Positions 16,998-24,420 of a stretch of DNA of 64,000 bases are shown here, one piece after another. Source of the DNA: CAUSKK01 sp963532425 (GTDB lineage: Bacteria > Pseudomonadota > Gammaproteobacteria > Cardiobacteriales > Cardiobacteriaceae); NCBI GenBank assembly GCA_963532425.1, contig CAUSKK010000011.1, forward strand, positions 16,622 through 80,621, written 5' to 3'. A program made the translations under genes and the position numbers. Within the stretch, counting starts at the first letter, position 1. The number at the start of each line of letters is the position of its first letter. The notes below the pieces were generated by a model, which searched no databases, was not told the DNA's origin, and saw nothing but the letters and a program-made list of their open reading frames with translations.

Positions 16998-17068
16998 TGG
17001 TTTGGGGCCGGGGCCTCGCTAAGCGCTTCAGGGAAGCGCTTCCTTAATTTTCTTGTCGTGGGTTGGGG

Positions 17069-18064
17069 CTACTTGACGATAACCTTGCCGTGCATCATCG
17101 AGGCATGGCCGGGATAGGTGCAGTAGAAATCGTAGTCGCCGCCGGCTTTGAATTTGTCGGTGCTGAAGCGAACGCTGTCCGCCTCGCCGCCGCCGAGGAT
17201 TTTCGTATGGGCGAGCACGTGCGGGTCGCTGGCCGGCACGAAGTTCTGTTCCAGACCGGCATCGGCCCCGGCCCCGGCGATGGCGTCCTTGTCGGCGGCG
17301 GCACTGATGACCACGTTATGGCCCATGACGCTGGCGCTCATCTGGCCCTGGTGCTTGAGGTGCACGGTGAATTCCGGGCAGGCGGCCTTGTCCAGGGTGA
17401 TTTCGGCCAGGTTATAGCTCATGTCATCGCCCACCAGCAGCGTGGCTTCACAGCCGGCGTCGCCCTTGGCCCCATCGGCTTTGGCGTCGGTTTTGGGCTC
17501 GGCGGCCTTGGCTTCGCTGGCCGAAGCGCTTCCTTCGTCGGCTTTGGGCTCTTCCTTGGCCTCTTCCTTGGCTTCTTCCCGGGTTTCAGCCTTGGCCTCG
17601 TCGGCTTTTTTAGCGTCGGCCTTCGGCTCCTCAGCCTTGGCCTCTTCTCTGGCCTCGGCTTTCTTGGCTTCGTCGGCCGAAGCGCTTCCTTCTTTAGCTT
17701 CGGCTTTAGCCTCGGTGGCCGGCTTCTCCTCGGCTTTAGCCTCGGCGGCCTTCTGCTCCTCAGCCTTGGCCTCTTCTTTGGCTTCAGCCTTGGGCTCATC
17801 GGCTTTTTTAGCGGCGGCCGACTTCTCTTCGGTCTTGGCGGCTTCTTTCTTCGCCGTGGCCGGCGGGGCCTCGGCTTTGTTATCGGCGGCCGGGGCGGCG
17901 TCCTTCACCACCAGCCGGCCCACCGGGGCCAGCAGCGTTTCCTGCTCGGCCGGGGGCAGCTGCGAATGGACATTGCGGTAAAACAACAGCGCCGCCAGCA
18001 GAAAGAGGGGGGCGACCAGTAGGGCCAGCCAGGCCGGCAGGCCCGCAGAGGGTTTATTGCTCAT
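17069..18064 (-). CDS. azu: Azurin with N-terminal membrane anchor and long charged linker
   Basis: A 331-residue type I copper protein. The last ~128 residues are a complete azurin domain (CEATLLVGDDMSYNL onward) with copper ligands in GHNVV (His), FYCTYPGH (Cys and His) and SMMHGK (Met). It would carry electrons in the periplasm. Instead of a cleavable signal, the N-terminus has one hydrophobic helix (LPAWLALLVAPLFLLAALLFY, about residues 9-29). About 140 residues of Ala/Glu/Lys repeats (AKAEEPKADAKKADEAKAE and variants) follow as an extended tether. Two GAAGCGCTTCC copies lie in frame in the tether, each encoding EGSAS. Azurin is normally about 130-150 residues and soluble, so this one is probably tethered to the inner membrane facing the periplasm. 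It lies 44 bp after the GTPase operon on the same strand. Confidence 0.92.
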   Translation of the reverse strand: MSNKPSAGLPAWLALLVAPLFLLAALLFYRNVHSQLPPAEQETLLAPVGRLVVKDAAPAADNKAEAPPATAKKEAAKTEEKSAAAKKADEPKAEAKEEAKAEEQKAAEAKAEEKPATEAKAEAKEGSASADEAKKAEAREEAKAEEPKADAKKADEAKAETREEAKEEAKEEPKADEGSASASEAKAAEPKTDAKADGAKGDAGCEATLLVGDDMSYNLAEITLDKAACPEFTVHLKHQGQMSASVMGHNVVISAAADKDAIAGAGADAGLEQNFVPASDPHVLAHTKILGGGEADSVRFSTDKFKAGGDYDFYCTYPGHASMMHGKVIVK

Positions 18065-18108
18065 GATGGGTTCCTAAAAATACGAGAAAAGTTAATGACC
18101 AGAAGGGC

Positions 18109-19407
18109 TTATTTTAAATTTTTCATGGCCGCCTGTGCCTCTTTAATCAGGGCGTCCCGGTCCAGGGTGGCGAGAATGTCTTTGATGGTTTGCTTGGCAC
18201 CACGCTCGCCCCAGCTCGCCCCCTGGGCGAAGTAGACCTCGGCGGCCTTGCCAATCAGCGTCGAACCGTAGAAGGCCACGGCCCCCTGGGCGCTGGCGGT
18301 GAGCACCGTCGAGAGACCGCCGCTCAGGCCCTTGAGCAGCGACGACAGCAGATGAACGCCGTAGACCGTGCCCATCAGCAGCGCCGTTTGCGTGCCGATG
18401 GTTTTGAGCAGGTCGTTGGCCTGGGCCCGGGTGAATTCGACGCCGTAGAGCTTGGAAAGGTGGCCAATCATCGAGGCGTCCACGGCCAGCGCCAGCAAAT
18501 CCATGGCCGGAATGGGGTTGAGGGCGACGCCGAAGGCCTTGAACAGGGCGTAGCGCTGAATCAGCTGTTCGGCCAAATCCCGGCGCGCCCGCACGATTTC
18601 CTCACCGATGCGGGCGGAAATTTCGCCGGCAAAGAGGCTGGCGTTGAGGGCGGCATAGCTGCGGCCGCTCTCCTGGAGCAGCTGCCAGAGCAAATCGCGC
18701 AGGGCGTTGATGTCCGGTTCCGGGCGAATGGTGCGCTCGATGGGCCCGGCCGGCGTGTCGATTTCCTCGATGTACTCGTCGGGCAGGGCGCTGGTGGCGA
18801 CGATGGGAAAACGGTTTTCCGTCAGCCGTTGCAGATGCACCAGCAGCTGGCTGCGCTCCCGGAGGCTGAGCCGGTCCACCTTGTTCAGCACCAGAATCAG
18901 CGGCTGCAGCGGATTGGCCAGCCGTTGCAGGGCCTCATATTCCAGCATGGTCATGTCGCCATCGACGACGAACAGCAGCAAATCGGCGGTTTTCGCCACC
19001 TGCTGGGCAATGGTTTCGCGCTCGGCGCCGTCGATTTCGTCGATGCCCGGCGTGTCGATGAGGAAGATGCCGCCGCTGTCGTAGCTCTGCCAGAGGCTGT
19101 GCTGGCTGTCCTTGGTTTCGCCGTGCAGCACGCTGGTGGCGAAGACCGGCTCGCCGAGCAGGGCGTTGAGCAGCGCCGACTTGCCGACGCTGACCCGGCC
19201 GAAGACGGCCACATGAATGTCGCCGCGCTCCAGCTTGTCCAGATAGCGCTCCAGCTGGCGGTATTCCTCGCCGAGCCGCCCCCGGGCCGCCGCGCTCAGC
19301 CGGGGGTCATTGACCAGCGCGCTGAGGCTGTCCTTGGCCCGGTCGAGGTTGTCGCCGTCAGGGCTTGAAGGTTTTGAGGAGAATTTTTGCCCGATTTTCC
19401 AAATCAT
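18109..19407 (-). CDS. DUF697-type GTPase, second of a pair
   Basis: A 432-residue GTPase. G1 GRVSVGKSALLNALLGE (about residues 69-85), G3 LIDTPGIDEIDGAE, G4 LNKVDRLS and a G5-like VATSALP are all readable. The C-terminal half contains a DUF697-like membrane-associated region (GVALNPIPAMDLLALAVDASMIGHLSKLYGVEFT) with alanine/glycine-rich hydrophobic segments near 350-400. Era-like GTPases with DUF697 are thought to act at membranes, but no function is assigned. The start at 19407 (MIWKIGQ) has CAGGAAC eight bases upstream and overlaps the upstream GTPase gene by 50 bp; the longer frame to 19500 adds only that overlap. Likely co-translated with its partner. Confidence 0.85.
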   Translation of the reverse strand: MIWKIGQKFSSKPSSPDGDNLDRAKDSLSALVNDPRLSAAARGRLGEEYRQLERYLDKLERGDIHVAVFGRVSVGKSALLNALLGEPVFATSVLHGETKDSQHSLWQSYDSGGIFLIDTPGIDEIDGAERETIAQQVAKTADLLLFVVDGDMTMLEYEALQRLANPLQPLILVLNKVDRLSLRERSQLLVHLQRLTENRFPIVATSALPDEYIEEIDTPAGPIERTIRPEPDINALRDLLWQLLQESGRSYAALNASLFAGEISARIGEEIVRARRDLAEQLIQRYALFKAFGVALNPIPAMDLLALAVDASMIGHLSKLYGVEFTRAQANDLLKTIGTQTALLMGTVYGVHLLSSLLKGLSGGLSTVLTASAQGAVAFYGSTLIGKAAEVYFAQGASWGERGAKQTIKDILATLDRDALIKEAQAAMKNLK

Positions 19408-20848
19408 GTCCCAGTTCCTGTTCAAACGATGCGAGCACGTGCTCACGGTCATAGGCGCCGGCCTCCAGCGCGTCGATGCAGGCCTTGCCCAGGCTCTCAA
19501 AAATCAGCCCGTAGGCCAGCGCGTGGGAGGCGCCGCCCAGCACCGTGCCGATGCCCGGAAAGGCCTTGCAGATATTGCCGGCCAGGGCCAGGGTCAGCGT
19601 CCATTTGGTCGAAGCCTTCTGGGTGGCCTGGTCGATGAGCACCTGGGCGTCCATGTCGCGGACGGAAATGTCATAGATGCGGGCCAGGGCCTGGAAGAGA
19701 TTGACGCCCAGATAGCCCTGGATGATGACGTCCGTCCCCGGCCCCACCGCCGCCACGCCGCCCAGCATGGCCTTGTGGGCCGTGCTTTTAACCAGCGCTT
19801 CGGCCTTGGCCCGGCGGAAACTGTGCACCGCCGCCGTCAAATTTTCCTCGGCCAGATGGAGCAGGGCCGCCCGCTGCTTCTGGCTGAGCTGCTCGCGCTG
19901 GGCGCTGAACCGTACCAGGGCCTCGAGCAGCTCGCTGACGTCGCCGCCGCCGAGCTTTTCCAGCCATTCCTGGCTGCCGTCGGCCTTGAGTTTGCGCCGC
20001 TTCTGCCAGTGCAGGCTGTCGGTGCAGACCAGCGGCACCGTCGGCAGCCGTTCCCGTAGCCGGCCGCGCAGCTGGGCCAGCTCCTCGGCGCTGTAGCGGC
20101 TGCTCTTGTTCAGCACCAGCAGCAGCGGCTTATCCAGCGCCTGCAGCTGGTCGAGGGCGTCCCGGTCGGTCTGGGTCATGTCCTGGTCGAGGACGTAGGC
20201 GATGAGGTGCACCCGCCGGGCCATGCGCACAATTTCCTCCTCCTGGCCGAGCAGCGCCTCCACCTGCTGGGTGCCGGGCATGTCCAGCAGCACCAAATCC
20301 AGATTTTCATCGCGGTATTCGTAGCGCTGGAACTGGCTGGTGCTGCCGCCGATGATGGAGAGATTCACCTCGGCCTCGGGAATCAGGGTTTTAATCAGCG
20401 AACTCTTGCCGGTGCTGATTTTGCCGAAGAAGGCCACCTCCAGCTGCAGCGGCGGCGTGGCGACGCTGGCCAGGTCGGCTTCGATGTGGGCCACGTCCAG
20501 CCCCTGGGCCTTGGCCGTCTCCACCTTCTGGCGCAGGGCCGCCATCTGGGACGGGTGCGGGGCCGAAGCGCTTCCCCCCGGGGCTCCGGCCGTTGGCTTT
20601 TTCTTCCTCTTCGGCCGGCCCACTGTCCAGATTTTCCAGGCCAGCAGGGCCCCGCCGCCGGCAATGATAGCGACGCCGAACAGATAGATGGTCAGGAAAA
20701 AGCCGTTGGTGGCGCGCAGCCGTTCCCAGACGCGGAAGGCCACGTCGGTGAACTGGAAGAGCAGGAGAAATATCACCAGCACCACCAGCACCACGGCGGC
20801 CACCAGCAGCTTGCGCAGCAGACCGCTATTAGGACTGGGCCGGGCCAT
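19358..20848 (-). CDS. Membrane-anchored DUF697-type GTPase, first of a pair
   Basis: A 496-residue protein with two N-terminal membrane helices (about residues 9-31 and 47-72). A basic linker carrying an in-frame palindrome (GGSASAPH) follows, then a GTPase domain: G1 FGKISTGKSSLIKTL, G3 LLDMPGTQQVEALLGQ, G4 LVLNKSSRYS. A DUF697-like C-terminus comes last (VGPGTDVIIQGYLGVNLFQALARIYDIS). It resembles the next GTPase in domain order but is divergent, so the two may form a heteromeric membrane complex. The start at 20848 (MARPSPNSG) overlaps the thioesterase stop by 20 bp. The upstream frame to 20962 is antisense-like extension and is rejected. No physiological role can be assigned. Confidence 0.83.
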   Translation of the reverse strand: MARPSPNSGLLRKLLVAAVVLVVLVIFLLLFQFTDVAFRVWERLRATNGFFLTIYLFGVAIIAGGGALLAWKIWTVGRPKRKKKPTAGAPGGSASAPHPSQMAALRQKVETAKAQGLDVAHIEADLASVATPPLQLEVAFFGKISTGKSSLIKTLIPEAEVNLSIIGGSTSQFQRYEYRDENLDLVLLDMPGTQQVEALLGQEEEIVRMARRVHLIAYVLDQDMTQTDRDALDQLQALDKPLLLVLNKSSRYSAEELAQLRGRLRERLPTVPLVCTDSLHWQKRRKLKADGSQEWLEKLGGGDVSELLEALVRFSAQREQLSQKQRAALLHLAEENLTAAVHSFRRAKAEALVKSTAHKAMLGGVAAVGPGTDVIIQGYLGVNLFQALARIYDISVRDMDAQVLIDQATQKASTKWTLTLALAGNICKAFPGIGTVLGGASHALAYGLIFESLGKACIDALEAGAYDREHVLASFEQELGHDLENRAKILLKTFKP

Positions 20849-21230
20849 GGACGGCGTCCAAAAACGGCTGGGGCAGGGCCAGGATTTTGCGCTGCTGGTA
20901 GTCGAAGGCCACCATTTCGCTAAGCGCTTCGGCAATGGGCGTCTCGCCCCGGCTGATGACATAGCTCAGGGTGAAGCGCACCTTCTCCACCTTCGTAATG
21001 CGCAGGGCAAAGGTGAGTTCGTCGCCGAGGAAGGCCTCGTTCAGATATTTCACGTTGAGGCTGCGCATGATGAGGCCGGCGCCGAAGAAGTACTGTTCGC
21101 TGGCGCCCAGGGCCTGGAGAAAGCGAATGCGGGCCTCGTGCATCAGGGTGATGAGCCGGTCATGGCCCAGGTGGTTGCCATAGTTGATGTCGCCGATGCG
21201 CACGGTGAGGGTGGTTAAAAAAGGGTTCAT
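20829..21230 (-). CDS. Acyl-CoA thioesterase, 4HBT (hotdog) family
   Basis: A 133-residue hotdog-fold thioesterase. RIGDINYGNHLGHDRLITLMHEARIRFL is the characteristic 4HBT active-site region (the Asp/Asn and His of the YbgC/FadM group), followed by the MRSLNVKYLNEAFLGDELT strand pair. It probably hydrolyses short or medium acyl-CoA thioesters. The start at 21230 is supported by GGAGA before the ATG; the longer frame begins in the intergenic gap. It sits between tsaB (20-bp gap) and the GTPase pair (20-bp overlap), so it belongs to one operon. Confidence 0.9.
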   Translation of the reverse strand: MNPFLTTLTVRIGDINYGNHLGHDRLITLMHEARIRFLQALGASEQYFFGAGLIMRSLNVKYLNEAFLGDELTFALRITKVEKVRFTLSYVISRGETPIAEALSEMVAFDYQQRKILALPQPFLDAVHGPAQS

Positions 21231-21250
21231 AGAAAGTCTCCGGTTGGGGG

Positions 21251-21868
21251 TCAAACCACAGAATTACGCAGATAGTTCAGGGGAAGCGCTTCGTTGGGAG
21301 CCAGGGCCGGGGGCAGCGGCAGGGCGAAGGCATGCTGGGCTTCGGGCACCAGCATTTGGCCCGGCAGCGGCAGCGGGTAGACCGTGCCCGAACCCACCGC
21401 CCATTCGGCGTTCCGGTAGGCCGGGGGCAGCGCTTCGGGCCGGCCGAGCCAGTCCGGCTCTAGACAGCTGCCGTCGGCATCGTAGAGGCCGGCGTAGATT
21501 TCCCCCATCTGGGCGTTCAGCACCGCCAGCAGCGGTAGCGGCCCCAGCCGGGCCCGGCCACTGGCGGCGAGCAGGGCCAGCGAGGAGAGCGGATAGAGCG
21601 GCCGTTGCAGTGCCGCCGCCAGCCCCGAGGCCATGGCCGCCCCGACGCGCAGGCCGGTGAAGGCGCCGGGACCGCTGGTGCAGATGAGGCCGTCCAGGGC
21701 GGTGAGGCCCAGGCCGGCTTCGGCCAGCAGCTCGTCCACCAGTGGCAGCAGCACCCGGCTGTGCTGCCGTTCTTCCAGCTGCAGCCGCTGGTGAATCTGG
21801 CCCCGGTGGCACAGGGCCACCGAACAGGCCGGCGTTGAGGTATCAAGGGCGAGGAGGGTTTGGGTCAT
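21251..21868 (-). CDS. tsaB: tRNA threonylcarbamoyladenosine biosynthesis protein TsaB
   Basis: About 205 residues. TsaB is the non-catalytic ASKHA-fold partner of TsaD in making t6A37 of ANN-decoding tRNAs. LLALDTSTPACSVAL at the N-terminus and LICTSGPGAFTGLRVGAAMASGLA (about residues 65-88) are diagnostic. One palindrome is in frame near the C-terminus (NEALPLNY). The start MTQTLLALDTST at 21868 overlaps the yoaA stop by 26 bp; an alternative ATG at 21880 adds four residues. The C-terminal half is short and variable, as usual in this family. Confidence 0.92.
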   Translation of the reverse strand: MTQTLLALDTSTPACSVALCHRGQIHQRLQLEERQHSRVLLPLVDELLAEAGLGLTALDGLICTSGPGAFTGLRVGAAMASGLAAALQRPLYPLSSLALLAASGRARLGPLPLLAVLNAQMGEIYAGLYDADGSCLEPDWLGRPEALPPAYRNAEWAVGSGTVYPLPLPGQMLVPEAQHAFALPLPPALAPNEALPLNYLRNSVV

Positions 21869-23969
21869 TGTGGTTCTCATGAAAACGATAGAAGCGCTCC
21901 ACCACCTCCGGCCGCCGGGTTTGGGTCATGCGCGGCAGGCTGTGGAGAAACGCCGAGCCATAGGACTTGCTGCTCAGCCGGGGGTCGGCCAGCAGCAGCA
22001 CACCATAGTCTTTCTCGCTGCGAATCAGCCGGCCCACCCCCTGTTTCAGCATCATGATGGCCTGGGGCAGGCTATCGGCGGTGAAGGGGTCAAGGCCGCG
22101 CGCCCGCAGCAGTTGATGGCGCAATTTTACAACGGGCCCCGTGGGCACCGCGAAGGGCAATTTGTCGATGACCACGCAGACCAGCGCCGGCCCGGGCACG
22201 TCCACGCCCTCCCAGAAGCTGGCCGTGGCCAGCAGCACCGCCCGGGGCAGCGTTTTGAAGCGCTCCAGCAGTTCGTTTTTGCCGGCCTCACCCTGGACGA
22301 GCAGCTGGAATTCGTTCAGCGGCCGCAGCCGGTCGGCACAGCGGCGCAGGGCCCCGTGGCTGGTGAAGAGCAGGAAGGCCCGGCCCCGGCTCTGGCGCAG
22401 CACCGGCAGCACCACTTCGATGAGGGCCTCCTCATAGCGGGGGTGGTTCGGCGGTGGCAGGCCGTCCGGGTGGTAGAGCAGGGTTTGGCGGCGGTAGTCG
22501 AAGGGACTGGGCAGCTGGGCCGTCTGCACCGAGCTCAGGCCGAGATTGCCACAGAAATAGTCGAAATTGCCGTTGGTGCTAAGGGTGGCGGACAGCAGCG
22601 TCCAGCTGGCGCCGCTGGTTTTGACCCAGTGGGCGAAGGTGTCCTGAATCTGCACCGGCTCGGCGTGGAGAACGAAGCCGCGCCGGTCGCGGTCGGCCCA
22701 GAGCGCTTCCGTATTGACCTCGACCCCGGCCGGCAGCACCAGCGCCTGGTCGATGGCGCTCAGGGCCAGCGCTTTCGTCGGGGCCCAGGCTTCGCCGGCC
22801 GCCGGCTGGGTCAGCACGCCGCCGTTCTTCTGCAGCAGACCCTGGCAGTGGTCGAGGCGGTCGGCCAAATCGTCCCAGCGCCGGCCCAGGGTTTCGAGCA
22901 GGGCCAGCTGGCGCTGCCGTTCCTCGCGCTCGTCCTCGTCCTCCGGCTCCTCCCTGTCCTCACGCTGGCGCAGGGCCAGGGCGCTGAGCTCGTCGCCGGT
23001 CTTGCTGGCCAGCTGGCGCAGTTCGTCGAGCCGGGCCCAGAAATCGACCTTGGCGCGCAGTTCGTCGCCGCTGATTTCGCTCAAATCCTCGCTGCCCGGG
23101 CCGAGGGCGGCGGCCAAATCCTTCAGCAGTCGCTTCAATTTTTGCTCGCCGGGCAGTTTATGGCCCTGCTCCTGGGCGCGGTGGGCACTCTGGCTGAACA
23201 GCTGTTGCACGCTGGCGCCGCTAATCTGGCGGCCGAGCCTATTGCTGACCAGCTGGGGCAGATGGTGGGCCTCATCGACGATGATGGCCTGGAGCCGGGG
23301 GCCGAGCAGGCTCACGACGGCGTCGCTGTTAGGCCGGAAGCGCAGGCTCAAATCGCTGAGCAGCAGGGCATGATTGACCAGCACAATATCGGCGCGCTGG
23401 GCCTGGCGGCGGGCGGCCACGGCGAAGCATTTCTCGTAGAGCGGGCAGGAGCGCTTCAGGCACTCCTCGCTGCTGATGGTCAGTTCCCGGCGCAGCGGCG
23501 CATTTTCCGGCACACCCCGGAGCAGGGCCAAATCGCCATCGGCGGTCTGGCGGCGGAAGGCGGCCACGGCGTCCAGCTGGCGCTGCTCCTCCCGGTCCAG
23601 GGCCAGGCGGCTCTGCAGCTCCTCATATTGGTAGAGGCAGAGATAGTTTTGCCAGCCCTTGAGCAGCACCACTTTCAAATCATTGGGATAGATGCGCTGG
23701 CACAGGGGCAAATCCTTCTGATAAATCTGCTCCTGCAGGGTGTGGGTGGCGGTGGAAATCACAATCTGCTCGTCGGGACGGTGTTCCACCAGGGCCGGCA
23801 GCAGATAGCTGAGGGTTTTACCGGTGCCGGTGCCAGCTTCCACCAGCAGCACTTCGGGCCGGTGTAGATGGCCCCCGATGCGGACGGCCAGCTTCTGCTG
23901 TTCGGGGCGGGCTTGGTAGTTGGGCAGGACACGGCCCAGGGCGTGGAATAGGTCGGAATAGGAACTCAT
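21843..23969 (-). CDS. yoaA: DinG/YoaA-family ATP-dependent helicase
   Basis: A 708-residue superfamily 2, XPD-like 5'-3' helicase of the DinG/YoaA group. Walker A is EAGTGTGKT near residue 45, and the DEAH box is IIVDEAHHLPQL. The iron-sulfur cluster cysteines are NYLCLYQYEE and EECLKRSCPLYEKCF (about residues 105-190). Helicase motifs near the C-terminus include ATASFWEGVDVPG and QGVGRLIRSEKDYGVL. It unwinds DNA in repair of replication damage. The start at 23969 (MSSYSDLF) is preferred; an in-frame ATG at 24017 would add 16 residues, and neither has a strong ribosome binding site. It leads the yoaA-tsaB-thioesterase-GTPase-GTPase operon. Confidence 0.92.
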   Translation of the reverse strand: MSSYSDLFHALGRVLPNYQARPEQQKLAVRIGGHLHRPEVLLVEAGTGTGKTLSYLLPALVEHRPDEQIVISTATHTLQEQIYQKDLPLCQRIYPNDLKVVLLKGWQNYLCLYQYEELQSRLALDREEQRQLDAVAAFRRQTADGDLALLRGVPENAPLRRELTISSEECLKRSCPLYEKCFAVAARRQAQRADIVLVNHALLLSDLSLRFRPNSDAVVSLLGPRLQAIIVDEAHHLPQLVSNRLGRQISGASVQQLFSQSAHRAQEQGHKLPGEQKLKRLLKDLAAALGPGSEDLSEISGDELRAKVDFWARLDELRQLASKTGDELSALALRQREDREEPEDEDEREERQRQLALLETLGRRWDDLADRLDHCQGLLQKNGGVLTQPAAGEAWAPTKALALSAIDQALVLPAGVEVNTEALWADRDRRGFVLHAEPVQIQDTFAHWVKTSGASWTLLSATLSTNGNFDYFCGNLGLSSVQTAQLPSPFDYRRQTLLYHPDGLPPPNHPRYEEALIEVVLPVLRQSRGRAFLLFTSHGALRRCADRLRPLNEFQLLVQGEAGKNELLERFKTLPRAVLLATASFWEGVDVPGPALVCVVIDKLPFAVPTGPVVKLRHQLLRARGLDPFTADSLPQAIMMLKQGVGRLIRSEKDYGVLLLADPRLSSKSYGSAFLHSLPRMTQTRRPEVVERFYRFHENHNDPNPPRP

Positions 23970-24420
23970 GGCACGGCGCTGTAACAATTCAATCAATTTA
24001 AATACCTGGGCCGCCATTCTAGCGGCGGCCGGGGTCGGAGCGGGGCCTAAATCCGCGTGGGGGAAGCGCTTCGGTTGGGAAGGACGGATTAGTAGGGGAG
24101 CGCTTCGGCCCGGGGTCCGGCTAAACCGAAGCGCTTCGTTCGGAGTGGCTACCAGGGGAAGCGCTTTAAACCGGAAAGAGGAGAAGCGCTTCGTTGGGGG
24201 CGACCAGGGAAATCGGCGGGAAACGCTTCTCTCGTTCTAGACCGAAGCGCTTCGGCCACAGGACTGGCGAAATGGTGAAGCGCTTGGCTATTTCCGGGTT
24301 GCCGGGAGGGAAGCGCTTCGTTCTGGGCCAATTGGTCGGAAGCGCTTCGCCAGCGGCCATAAAAAAAGCGCCCCCCGGAGGGAGCGCTTGTTGGACTGAG
24401 GTTCCGCTGGGTTTTGCAAA
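23970..24420. repeat. GAAGCGCTTC palindrome block D
   Basis: 450 bp between yoaA and pilY1 (both minus) with about seven exact palindromes and several near copies (for example GAAGCGCTTT, AAACGCTTC). It should also contain the yoaA promoter at its left end and the pilY1 terminator at its right end. No gene seen. Confidence 0.88.
24361..24389 (-). terminator. Terminator of pilY1
   Basis: On the minus strand AAGCGCTCCCTCCGGGGGGCGCTT followed by TTTTTA: a stem built from two AGCGCT half-motifs, about 30 bp past the pilY1 stop. Confidence 0.7.

Larger units (their letters stand above)
16000..17068. repeat. GAAGCGCTTC palindrome block C between convergent genes
   Basis: 1.07 kb between cysA (plus) and azurin (minus), with about 15 exact copies of GAAGCGCTTC and several near copies. 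Longer duplicated units occur in it. A segment with GGTTCGACGGGGGGACTCAT followed by CCCCGGCCCGAGGGGAAGCG is at about 16213 and again at about 16773. The segment CGCTCTGGTGCTCTGCTGGC with flanking motifs is at about 16138 and 16610. At least three hairpins with T tails are made from motif pairs. No supportable gene. Confidence 0.9.

Noticed and set aside
7348..17068. CRISPR array
   Set aside because: The repeated unit is only a 10-bp palindrome, spacings vary widely, spacers are partly repeated, and no cas gene is present. The VapD-like gene is Cas2-related in fold only.
17063..18022. Long plus-strand frame opposite azurin
   Set aside because: It is the antisense shadow of the A/E/K-rich linker, with low-complexity Gly/Leu/Phe translation and no start signal.
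21870..23867. 665-residue plus-strand frame opposite yoaA
   Set aside because: Shadow frame of a confidently identified helicase; low-complexity Gln/Gly/Ala translation.
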